This document shows, piece by piece, positions 22,005-34,002 of a DNA stretch of 64,000 nt (the first letter of the stretch is position 1; every line of letters starts with the position of its first letter). The notes beneath the pieces were generated by a model, which did not search any database, was not told the origin of the DNA, and worked only from the letters and a program-made list of their open reading frames with translations. A program made the position numbers and the translations under genes. Source of the DNA: Macrocybe gigantea (lineage: Eukaryota; Basidiomycota; Agaricomycetes; Agaricales; Callistosporiaceae); contig SJRY01000255.1 in NCBI GenBank assembly GCA_011319805.1, positions 1-64,000 of the forward strand, written 5' to 3'.

Positions 22005-23010
22005 TCATCCCAGATACTTCCAAATGAGATAAAAGCAGAAGAATGTGAAAATAGCGCCTGCGATGAAGATGTACATGTCCTGCGTACTGCGACGGAAATG
22101 TCAGGAATTGTGATGGCACAGGAATAACGCGACGCCAGCGCACCTCCGCCTTTCTATCCACCCAATGACGTTACGGCTGAGGCCGAGCGTGTTGGCGGTG
22201 TCCAATAGGCGCCTTTGCGTGCCCTTTAGGATGTTGCGCTGGTCGACGAGGTTGTCGAGGACCTCGCGACCTTGTGAGAGGAACTCGTCTATACGGGTCT
22301 CGGCGTTCTGAAGAAAGGAGTGCTCATCGAGAGCTTGCTGCTCGCGGGACGTGAAGCCGGGCTGTGGTGTCGCGCCGCGGAAAGGCGACTCGGAGACGTC
22401 GTCGTGTGGCTCTTGCTGAGGTCGAAGACCGGGATGAAGCGTCGTGCGCTGCGGTGGGTGCGTGGTTTGGAATCGCCGCCGGGTGTCGGAGGGGGAGGCG
22501 AGGGTCGCGGAAGCGGAGACCAGTTCGGACCGCTGCTGCGCGGCTCTCTGCACGATGCGCGGGGCGGAGGACACGTGGTGAGTAGGTGGACGTGATAGTA
22601 TGAGAGGAAGACGTACTTCAGCTGCAGCTTGCTCCTTGAGCGTCTCAAACTGGCTTCGAAGCTCGGCATAGTCGCTCCTGAATTTTTGGACGCGCCTTGA
22701 TTGTTTTGAATGGTTTAGCAATTGCGAAAAAGTGAGGGTGCATAATTACATGGTAGCTTTTTCCTGCTTTGCCTTTATCATTTCCCGTTTGGCCATGGAA
22801 TCATAGTCATCGATGGTTCTGTGCATGGCAGCCAGCGAGGCTGAAATCTGCCCTAGCGAGGGGTGGAACGGTTCAGGACGGGACGGACTGCGCGTGCTAC
22901 ACAGAGGGCGCACCGAGTAAAGGGGCCGAGTTGTCGCCATTCTTGAGGCGTTCGAGGTCGGCCTGGATGGAGTTTGTCTGGCGGACGCCAGAAGTGTATA
23001 AGGAGTTCAT
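22005..23010 (-). CDS. BOS1: ER-Golgi Qb-SNARE Bos1/membrin
   Basis: Minus-strand gene with a small first exon starting MNSLYTSGVRQTNSIQADLE at 23010, then exons with QISASLAAMHRTIDDYDSMA and a central regulatory part. The SNARE region (about 22350-22130) reads SFLQNAETRIDEFLSQGREV and then LVDQRNILKGTQRRLLDTAN followed by LGLSRNVIGWIERR, the membrin signature. A last exon gives one C-terminal transmembrane helix (MYIFIAGAIFTFFCFYLIW) and stops at 22005. Bos1 works in fusion of ER-derived COPII vesicles with the Golgi. About 235 residues as spliced, the usual size. No defects seen. Confidence 0.85.
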
Positions 23011-23108
23011 GGCGCTGAGACCAACGTAGGAGTAGCGTGACAAGCATAGTGTGTGACAGTATCACGTCAGTGTGACAAGTGTCTCTGATAATGTGTACAA
23101 AAGAGATT

Positions 23109-23940
23109 TCAACGACGTGAGCCCTTTTTCTTTCCGGCGGCCTTGCCCCCAGCCAGTTCCGCCTTTTCAGTTCTGCGTGCGCGTTGTTTCTGCCTCTCCC
23201 GCTTCCTTGCAGCGTTGGTCTCGTATTTAATGTCCTTTGACCTCGGCTTTTTCTTGGGACGTGGTTTTAGATGATCTGGTGTGTCGGAGGCGTGGGCGAT
23301 GGAAATCGAATGTTCTGATGGTGGCAGAAGAGGTTCTGACGGTGGCTTGAGTGAACCATGGATGAGTGTGTCTGGATCAAAGTCTTCGACGACGGTCACG
23401 GTAGCGAGCGTTCCTCGTCTTGGTATTCCCTGGGCTCGTCCAAGTCATCAAAGTCCGATGCGATGCCTGTCCACTCGTCGTTGTCATAGATGTCTGTAGA
23501 AGGGATGTTAGATCAAACCGGTTTTATGTTAGCTTTGCTTACCAATGGAGCCACCGTAAGCGTTTTCCACCTGAGCGGCATTTTCCAAGGCACGTTCTCT
23601 GAGAATGCGTCTTTGCTGATGGAAAAAAAGGATTAGAATACGGCCTAAGGAAGGGAGTAGGATGGCGCACCTCGCGACGTGCCTCGAGGCGCTCCTGCTT
23701 CTCGCGTTCCTGCGCTCTCTTCTTTGCAGCGTCAGCTTTGGCTTGCTTGCGCTTGTGAAAGCCGGTGAGAAACTCTCTTGCCAAGTAGCGCGTGAGCTAG
23801 AGGTGAGTGACAGACGAACGAGTGTGTACGAACCTGCGAGCGTTGTCGTCAAATACGACGGCGGTCGTCTGGACGCGTTTTGCTCTGCGCTTTGCAGCGA
23901 TGGCGGCGTGGTCTGCGGTGAGTAGGGCGATGTTGCTCAT
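23109..23940 (-). CDS. RRP17: Ribosomal RNA-processing protein 17 / NOL12 family
   Basis: Starts at 23940 with MSNIALLTADHAAIAAKRRA, followed by VVFDDNAR, then after an intron YLTGFHKRKQAKADAAKKRA and a dense basic coiled coil (QRRILRERALENAAQVENAY) typical of Rrp17/NOL12. The C-terminal half is acidic then very basic (RKRERQKQRARRTEK), ending at 23109. In yeast Rrp17 is a nucleolar 5'-3' exonuclease needed for 5.8S and 25S rRNA maturation. The frame slips between DEWTGIASDFDD...DEERS and ATVTVVEDFDPDTL; one base appears missing between 23410 and 23411. The gene is divergent from the FAM72-like gene, with 138 bp between start codons. Confidence 0.8.
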
Positions 23941-24078
23941 GAGGAAAAAGGGATCGGCAAGGAAGTTTCCATTTGGGGTAGTAGTGAATTGCTAAAATAT
24001 CAGTCGGCTGAAGGAAAACACAAGTCCAGTAGCAGCAGCAGCAAGACATCCTTTCTTTTTCTTTTTTTTTTTTTCCAA

Positions 24079-25395
24079 ATGCCTGCGCCTGTCTCGTCCT
24101 CGAGGACATCATCTCCTCGTCAAACGATGCTCCCTTTCCTCCAAACTCTACGTTACCTCAACCTTACCATCTTAACCCTTACCCGCCCCCCGCACAGTTA
24201 CCCCAAATCCCACACAAAGTCTGGATCCTTGACTGCAAGGCTTGCGGCACCTTCCTCACCAATCGAGGCATGAAGGTGCGCCTGCTGCCTCCATCGCCGC
24301 CGTCTGCCCTGATCCGCCCCTCGCTGATCTGCCCTTATCGCGCCAGGCCGTGCTGCTCCTCCGCCCGAATGTCTCTCTCTATTCGTCCGATGCCCTTCCG
24401 GTCAACTGTTCTGCGTACACCACCAATCCGGATGCCCTCCGACCACCCCGTCCTGCCGCCCCGCACCCGCACCCCATCTCTCGTCTCGCACGTGCGAGTG
24501 TCTCACACAGACTCTCTGCTGCCACGGTTGCGGCTCTGCAGTCGGCTACATGATCGTCATTCCTGTAATGCATCTCTGTTTCTTCATGCCGTCTGGTATG
24601 TTTCGTCTGATACCCTTCTGTGATTTTTCTCCCCCACTTGCTTTCTTCTAGTGTGCACGTTGCACGTCTTCTATCACTGCGACGAACCGTGCGACGAACG
24701 GCCATCGGTTCGTTTTTCATTCCAGCGAGATCGTCAGCACCGAGCGTCGCTATGTCCCTGACGAGCCTGGCGTGATTCCATACGAGCCTGCTGCTCCCCC
24801 CTTCTCTCAGGGGCTTCTCGCCTTGAGTCTGCACCCCCCTCATCCATCTCATTATTCGGATCACATTTACGATTTCCGCAATCCACGCTCGCGTTCGTCG
24901 TCTCCGGCCGCGTCTTCAGACTATCTACCCACCCCTCCCCTCGAGCTTGCAGACCCCTCCTTGCTCTCCTCCACGCCTGTCCATTCCGAAGCCTTCCACA
25001 CGGCCAGTCCAAATCCGTCAGAACCTTATCTCTCACTGCACGCTCCCAACCCTTCTGTACAGCAGCACCACCTGTCATCTCCTAACCCCTCCGCGTATGT
25101 TCCCCCGGACCATCTCTACCACCTGACCACCAGGCCAAGTGCCGCCGCACCTTCTCAGCCCCTCAGCCCCAGACCATTCCGCACCCATCCCACTATACCG
25201 TTCGCTCTTCCCGCCCCCGAATTCAAGGATCAGATTCATCCTCGCAAGCTCGAGACCGGCGATGTGCTTTACTGGCACCACCTCGCCAAGACCGGCGAAA
25301 TTCCAGGCGTATGCGACGACCAGCGTGCCAGAGGTAAGGATGCTTCCATATCCATGGGTGGGAAGCATCCCGCGTTCATGACACTCGACCGGTGA
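24079..25395 (+). CDS. FAM72-family protein
   Basis: Core exons read KVWILDCKACGTFLTNRGMK, then AVLLLRPNVSLYSSDALPVN, then a cysteine cluster TCECLTQTLCCHGCGSAVGY, and after an intron CARCTSS...NGHRFVFHSSEI, the cysteine pattern of FAM72. Human FAM72A binds the uracil glycosylase UNG2; the fungal role is unknown. The C-terminal half is a Pro/Ser-rich tail with LETGDVLYWHHLAKTGEIPG. Two one-base losses are likely: the A3 run 24122-24124, which otherwise prevents joining MPAPVSSSRTSSPRQ to NDAPFPP, and the C4 run 24446-24449. The last exon end is uncertain: an intron from about 25333 could replace the stop at 25395. A T-rich tract (24055-24075) precedes the start. Confidence 0.7.
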
Positions 25396-26660
25396 TCCGA
25401 GGACAGTTTCGCATTGGCTCCCGTCGAGACATTCTGAATCCTTTCGAGGAATTATTCCTTGAATTCCCGCTCCTTCCTCGAAACCTTATCGCTTTCTCAC
25501 TACGTGGCTACAACTTTTCCCCATCCTTTAATCTCCATTTTTCAGACATCTGTTCGTGGACCACTTTATTTTTTTTTTCTATTCGGCCACGGGCAGGACA
25601 TGCACTCAAACCATGCAATATCACTTTTGTTTTCAGTACGTCTGTTGTACGACTTGGCCTGAAATATAAAAAGAACAGTCTGTGTATCACTAAAAATAAA
25701 AGGAGAATGGCGGATGAGAATTTTCTGCCTTGGCAAGATGCGCAAGAGCTGTTCTCATGTCGAAGAACTGGCACATGCCCTTTGATACCGACGTGCTTCA
25801 GTCTTTACTCCAAGGAGCCAAGTCGGTAGGCTTTCTCGAGAGAAAAGGAAAAATGGGTTTGTGGAAAGGGTCGGCTCGGAAGACCACATGCCTCGCAATC
25901 GTGGGGAATAGTTAATGTAAAGTCCATCTCCGGATCGGCCCTATCGTTGCGCTGTAGCCAGAAACTCATAGAACGGGCAATGTTTTGGACTCGCATGCCT
26001 GATCGTAAGCGTTCGAGCGGACTTTACCGCCGCGGCCGTCCTCGGAGGTCTACGCGGGGAGGCGGACATCGAGGCATTTGAATTTCTCGCAAACCAGCTC
26101 CATGGAAGGCGCGTATAGGGACAACACTGGCAGTTTGCGTGCGCATCAGATGCGCATGATTTTGGATCGAGGCCATTCAAATATCCCGTGTCCCCGAGAG
26201 AAGGTCAGTGGATCGGCCCCCGTTTGGAGAAACGCCCGCAGAAGGGAAGAGCTCTGTGGTTTGCTTATCTTGCTTCGGTGACAGGAATGCGGTCTTCGGG
26301 GTTTGCCATAGAAGTCGTCATACAGTATATCCGTTTATGACATGTCAGCGGGACGTATGGCCGATGGGGAATCGCGTCGAGTCCTCGGCGCGTCAGCGGT
26401 TCTGAAAGCCGGACGGCGCGCATGGCCCATGTGTCTGCCAGTGATACCCGCGGTGGTTGGTTGGCGTTTCTATCAGAGCCTTCGCCGCCTCCAGCATTTG
26501 GGCTTCACAGGATAATGACATGAACATGAGAAACATATCCATAAATAGTAATGCTCCACGATCTGTCACATGCTTAAGCTGACGAAGACGGCTGATAAAG
26601 CACTCGCGGCAAACATGACGAGACAACAACCACTCTCCTCTGAACCACCATCAATCAGAC
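25396..26660. other. Gene-free stretch upstream of polyubiquitin
   Basis: About 1.26 kb with no frame longer than about 145 codons and no protein family I recognise. It must include the 3' end of the FAM72-like gene and the promoter of the polyubiquitin gene. I saw no tRNA boxes, tandem repeats or transposon ends. Confidence 0.5.
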
Positions 26661-27744
<1,084 letters not shown>

Positions 27745-27980
27745 GTGTGTCGGAGACGTGTTTGAAAGTGGCTATGCGTTGTAACGATAGATGTGTTCAA
27801 TGTGAAATCGTATTGTCACCGGGTTATTAGATAAGCATGCGCGTCACCCAAAAAAAAAGTGACAACAAGGCGGGCACAGGTCCACACGCCAGGGTCTGAC
27901 TCTGGCCTCCGCCACATTGCTAGCCCATCTTCTCTTCTTCTCATCATTCACACCTCTCCCCTCCATCTCTCCCAAAGTGA

Positions 27981-30900
27981 ATGGCGCCGGCAGCCAAGTC
28001 CACCTCCTCCAATGTCTCCTCCAGGGGCGGTCAGCTCACATGGCGCCCGACCAAGGTTATGAATATGACAGATCTATCCAAGGACGACGACTTTCTCAGT
28101 CACCTTCTCGTGGAGAAGCTCGGGACCGGCGCGGTTCCCCTGCTCGTTCATAAAATGGACCCAAGCCGCAGGCTTCCCAAGACCGATGCGCGAGACCTAT
28201 TGGTCATCGTCCGACGCGTAAGAACGCCCATTTTCTGTCGATCACTTGCGTGACGCGGTCTCGTTCTTTTCAGTTGGTCGCATTCAAGGGCCCCATCCAA
28301 CATGCTGTGCGTCAGGCTGTAGACGAGCTCCTCGCGTGCGTCTTCACACCATGCCCATTTCACACCTCCTGATGTTTGCTCCACAAATCACTCCCTGCAG
28401 CCTGCCTCCCGTCCGATACTACCTCAAGCCATATACCCAGAAACAGATCAATGCATTTTCCACGTGCGTAATCGTCCGCTTTAACCTCCTCTGTCAGCTC
28501 GCCGACCTTCATGCAGGCATGCTTCACGCTATTTTGAACTCTACAATCCCTCTGGGTACATTGAAATTGCGCACACGTCTCGTTATTCTCACCGCACCGG
28601 CAAATCTGAGCTATGCATACTGGCGACACGGAACCTCGTCCCTGGAACCGTCATAACCGAGTTGAAAGGTTCCATGGCAAACCTCACGGACGAGGAGGAC
28701 AGAGACCTCCAGCGCACAGACCTCAGGCATTCAGATATCAGACGCGACTTTAGCGTGATTCACTCCAAACAAATGAAGAAAAACCATCTTTTTCTGGGTC
28801 CTGCCCGATTCGTCAATGTGAGGGCCTCTTCTCTGGCGTTGTTTCCCCTGAATTCTTCCTGACAAGTCCCATGACAGCATGACTGTGACAACAACTGTGA
28901 GCTGTTCCGCGAAGGAAGATATATCACGTTTCGCGTTCTCAGACCCATCTTCATCGGCGAAGAGATCACCGCGCACTATGGCGATGGGTACTGTGAGTGA
29001 TTTTTCCGCATTTGTTTTCATTGCGGTGCTCACATGACACCATGCAGTCGGCAAGAAGAATCGCTATTGTCTGTGCGAGACCTGCGAAAAGCGTGGCAGA
29101 GGCGGCTATGCGCCCGAGAACGTGGCCGACAACCAGGACATGACCTCGGATTCCGATTCAGACTCGGACTCTGACGTCTCTGACGATTCAGATGGTGAGA
29201 ACAAGCAACACAACATCAACGTCAACGAGAGGAGAACTCGGCGCGGTGTTTATGCCGTCGTCGCCACCAAGGACGACGACAGCGACGAGAGTGACAATGA
29301 CGATGATGACAATCTCCCATTGGCGAACGCTCAAGACGTTCCTGCGGACAGCGAAATTGAACTAACTACCGAAATTGATACCAACTCTGAACTCAACTCT
29401 TTGGCCACTTCGCTCCCTTCTGCTACTCGCAGCGAGGGAACCTCTACGGCACAAACTCCCGTGCCCAACTTGAACCCGAGACGTAGCCCATCCCTATCGC
29501 CGAATGGCCAGTCGCTGTTGACGCCTTTCCGATCCATCGTTTCCACGCGAGGACAGAAAGCCAAAGACCGAGAGCCGAGTCCGAGCAGTTCGCACCACCG
29601 GACGGCCACTCCTGCGCCCTCGGATGTCATCAAGGCATCTACGGACGCTGTGAGCACGCCAGAGAGGAGGATCACACGGTCGCTCGCCAGTGCACAGTCC
29701 TCTGCAAAAGGAAAGGAGAAACAGTCAACGCCGGAGACGCCGAGAAGGGGCCCGAGTGCAGGGGAAAAGGACGAAGTTCAGATCAAGAAGGAGGAACCGG
29801 AACCAAGGAACTTGCGAACGCGCCCTTCCACCGCGACGACCACGGATACGACCAAGCCGGCGCCGGCCTCAGAGGTTCCGAGAGGCCCGGACGGAAAACC
29901 TCTTCCTCTTTGCTATACGTGTTCGAACGTGCTGCCCGTCATCTCGGTCGATTCAAAGGTCGTCTGGGGGCTGGGATTGGGGAGGAAGAAAAAGCAAGAT
30001 TGTCCACGGTTCGTCACCCCACACTCCTTTTTTTTTTCCATCGTCACGGTTACATCATTCCTTATATCACAGCTGCATGCGTCATTTTGCGATCTATGGT
30101 TTACCTTGGCCAAACCGCCTTGCTCCACATGGAACTGGGTTTTTACCCACTCCACGCGAGGAAGCCACTCCGTCCGATTCAGGCACCAGACGTGTTACAC
30201 AGAAAGCTCTGTCCGTTATCGATCGCAAGCTTGCTGCTGCCGCGTCTTCCGCGTCTTCCAAATCCCAGAAGCGTCGCGAACATTCCTCAGAGCCGCCCTC
30301 AGCGAAGAGACGCAAGACAGTGCCCGATGAGGCCGAAAGTCGGACCATGACGCCTTCAGCGTCAAAAAAGCAAATGGAGGATCGACCGTCGGCTTCACCT
30401 GAAGAAGTCGTCAAACGCAAACGGGGGAGACCCAGGTTGCACTCGCCAAAGGACGCAAAGGTAGAGGCGCCACCTCCGCAAGTTCGGAAGGAGGACGGGA
30501 AGCTCCAACCAAGAAACATGAACGGTCGCTTTGAGAAAAAGGCTGGTGAAGAATTGGAAAAGGAGAAAATCAACAACAAAGGATCTGAGGCTAAACCGCC
30601 GGGTACATGGACGTCGCCTAGGAGAAAGCGAACGAATGACGAAGATGTTGGTCCGGACGGACAGTTGCGAAAGAAGCCGCATTCTCAGAAGGACGAAGAT
30701 TCAGGACCACTGCAAAAAGTATGTCCGCGACCGGCGTCGAGCCTCCGCAGAGCTGGACTGTTCTTCAACCCCAATCCGTTAAGCTTTGCCGTTCGCGCAT
30801 GGGCGAGCCCTGTCATAGTCGACGACGTATCTTCAGAGGAAGAACGGCCTCCCGAGACTCCCGAGGACGAATCTGCTCTGTCACCCATTGTGGTTGACGC

Positions 30901-31517
30901 CGAACCCGAAGAGATGTTTTCCATCTCTGCTGTATTACCTCCCGTCTCCTGGTCTCATGGTGCACTGACTTTCAAGCCATCTCCCTTCAATTTCGCAAAG
31001 CGCCGTTGGAGGTGAGTTTTAATCAATGTATTTTTTTTTTAGCGAACCACCCTTTGACGGCATTCCTTCAGTCAAGCCTTCCGTGTCAAGAACGAAGTGC
31101 CGGTCCAACGACCGACCGTCCGGCCGCTTACTACACTCCCCTGGAACGACCCCAGCCGCCAACAGAATCATTCCTGCATGCCTCGTACAGAGGGTGACAA
31201 GAAAGGTCTGCTGCCTCGAGAGGTATGTGCCCTGTCTGTTGACCACTGTGTGCTCTAACCAAAGATGGATCTGACAGGAATTTGCGAGAATGTCTGATCT
31301 GTCGGTCGGTCGTCTGACACCTGTTTCTGACGGGGATTGTGCGTCTTCTGATGATGATGACGGGCACCCCAGGGCCCTACTCCGTCATTCCTACCCTGGA
31401 TTACCCGCTACGGCCACCTTCTATTCCAAGTCGGTCAGTTTCACTCCAGATGAATCGGCCCTAGTTCCCAGCTTGGTTCGCGCTGGTTGGGATTCTGGCT
31501 CTGACATGTCCGACTAG
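27981..31517 (+). CDS. SET9: Histone H4 lysine-20 methyltransferase Set9 (SUV4-20 family)
   Basis: Starts at 27981 (MAPAAKSTSSN). The N-terminal helical part and SET domain span about 28040-29110 over several exons: YYLKPYTQKQINAF, LATRNLVPGTVITELKG, HLFLGPARFVN joined across an intron to HDCDNNCELF (the SET-N pseudoknot), then GEEITAHYG and GYFGKKNRYCLCETC (cofactor and zinc site). A ~700-residue disordered tail follows, with acidic runs, a second cysteine motif (CYTCSNV...DCPR/CMRHFAIYGLPWPNR, split by an intron near 30011) typical of fungal Set9, and an AT-hook-like KRKRGRPRLHSPK. In fission yeast Set9 makes H4K20me marks used by the checkpoint protein Crb2. A one-base loss at the T run 31079-31080 is suspected. 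Confidence 0.85.
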
Positions 31518-31792
31518 CATTCTGCTTCCTTGACTTTGTAGTATACAATTTTTTTTTCCTAATTCTTGTTCATAAGGCCCATCTTTTATCCGTAATTTAT
31601 TGCCAATTGAAGTTCTTGCAGTAAAATACAGCACTTTATATACACTGTCAGTCAGTCCTGTGTACCTTGTAGGCAATGTTAATACATAGAAGCAACATTG
31701 GGACGATTCTGATCTTTGCTTCTTGAGTGAGCTTCTTTGTCATCAATCATACAACATTAGCCTAGATACATACATCTCCAGCCTATTGTTGA

Positions 31793-33902
31793 CCGTCCGG
31801 TTTCAAAGAACTCCGTCCTGCTCTTAGAATCTCATCGGTTGAAAGCAGGTTGATAGCGATGACCGAACTTGACAGAGCAGGTCAGATAAGAAAACTTTGG
31901 CGCAATTGCATGTCTGACTGACCATGAATGAAGCATTTGCCGCTTGACTCTATAGTTGTCCCAGATGCCCTCAACCGTAGGATCAAAAGGTTCGCCAGAT
32001 TGCAAATCCAGCCCGACAACGTTTCCTCCTGCCTGTTCGTCCTGTGGCATTAAAAAAATGATGAATCCGACAACCAGGACACTATGAATCAAGATGCGTA
32101 CTTGCAACGCGACGACCACGTCTTGGACATCGAATCCGCCGTTCTGGGCCAGCGTTTTGGGGATCACCAAGAGCGCGTCTGCGAACGCCTGCATGCCCAT
32201 CTTCACTCTGCCTTTGGCAGCTTGCTTAACGGGACCGCTAAGGTGAGCGGAGCATGCGACTTCGAATGCACCCGCGCCTGGGACCAGTGCCTCGTCTTCG
32301 AGGGCGTTTTTCACCGCGCGCAAGCCGTCCCGCAGAGCGTCTTGGATCTGCTGAGTCGTGTGCGCGTTAGGGCCTTTGATGAGCAGCGTCACCGACTTGG
32401 GTGCCTTGACCTCCTCTATGAACGTGTATTTCTCTTCGCCGAGGGTGTGCTCGTAGACAAGGCCAGCCCAACCCAATACGGAGGGTACAAGGTCATCAAC
32501 CGAGTTCTGAGCGATACCACCACAGATGAGCTGCAATCTATTAAAGACCATCAATGGCAAAATGCTCGTAAACGTTTGACAGAGCTTCTCTGTACCTTTC
32601 CATATTCCGTCGCTTCGCCCGCCGCAATGCGAGGATGCCGTTTTTGGCCAATATGTCCAAGCTCATGGGGTCGATTCCTTTTTGATTGATCACGACAAAG
32701 TTCTTCTTTTTCTCCTTTGCATCGACCGCTTGATCGCAAACAAGGTTTTTCAGCTCCACGATTTTCTTGACTTTGGCATCTACGTGTCTCCGTTCAGACT
32801 CGACGAGCTTTTCTCGCTGCTCTGCAGAGGAATAGAAGAAACCAGAATTGACTTCTCTGTAGGAAGTGCGTGAGGAGGCGATCGCTCAGAAAAAAAAATA
32901 CAGGACGGCTAACGTTTTCTCGTATTCTAGACTGACATTTAACGTCAGGATGAATGCGTTTTCGACTCTCTTTGGCATGTCTGGATGTCGTGCTCCGTGA
33001 TCTAGTACGAGACCTCGTACGAGTTGAGTTTCAGATGCTGTGCGATGTTGCATCTTCATGATTTCAACCATATGCAAATCAATGGGTTGTCTCCACTGAT
33101 CTGGTGAATCTGATAGTTCAAAGTCAACACGGACGGAATTCCCGCACTATCGCAAAAGTTCGATCCTCACCTTTTGGAGGGGGCGGTGGTCGGATAGTAA
33201 GAACAGCATCGACGACGTCTGCGGCAAGTTGCTTTGCTAATGTGGCGTTGAGCTTGGTCGAAAGAGACGTGAGAGCGACGTTGATCAAGGTAGCACGATC
33301 GAGTTTCGAGGGTTGCTTAAACTTGTCGAGGAACTGGTAGTCGGAGTCAATAAAACAGCCAGCACGACATTGTATTCGGCACTAGACGCACCGATAAAGC
33401 TTCCTTCTTGGCTAGATCAAACCCTTCCGCTATGACAGTGGGGTGCACACCCTCCGAGATATATCGATCAGCTTGTTTCAAAAGTTCGCCGACCAAAAGC
33501 ACGACGGATGTTGTGCCGTCTCCAACTTGGTCATCCTGAGCCACGGCGGTCCTAGCTATCATGGCCGCGGTCGGGTTTTGTATCTGCATCTCGGACAGCA
33601 GCACCTTGCCGTCCTTGGTCATTTTGATCTGTCCAGCACCATCGACGAGCATTTTCAGGGTGCCTCTGGGCCCTATAAACCAAAAGATTGATTGAATGGA
33701 CAATGGCCCTTTGCATTCAGCAATACCTAGATTTCCCTTGACCACGTTTGCCAGACCCATGGCTCCGGTGGTGTTGACCTTGTAACAGACGGTTGGCTCT
33801 CCCCAGATTCATCAGGAATGCAGTGAAGGTCATTACCTGAAGAGCTGCGGCCCTTCGGACGCTCTCCGCCTTTGGATTGATGAGCTCGATACTGGACGAC
33901 AT
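31793..33902 (-). CDS. CCT6: T-complex chaperonin subunit zeta (Cct6)
   Basis: Starts at 33902 with [20 protein letters not shown]. Group II chaperonin landmarks follow: [11 protein letters not shown] and [10 protein letters not shown] (ATP site), [32 protein letters not shown], then the apical domain ([19 protein letters not shown]) and the C-terminal ATP site ([19 protein letters not shown]). The end, [15 protein letters not shown], is at 31793. The sequence is zeta-type. Cct6 is one of eight subunits of the cytosolic TRiC ring that folds actin and tubulin. At least eight short introns. I see no break. Confidence 0.9.
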
Positions 33903-34002
33903 GCAGGATTATGATGAAGACGCGTATGCAGTCGAGCAGTAAGACGCGACAGGATAAACAAAAGCCAAATAATCGATAAGATCATCAATACATGTAGTCT
34001 AT

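Noticed and set aside
24379..25078. Arg-rich minus-strand frames across the FAM72-like gene
   Set aside because: Antisense shadows of the Pro/Ser-rich tail with no homology.
29122..30330. A 402-codon frame as a separate acidic protein
   Set aside because: Its first part is Set9 tail, and after about 30011 it is intron and wrong-frame sequence.
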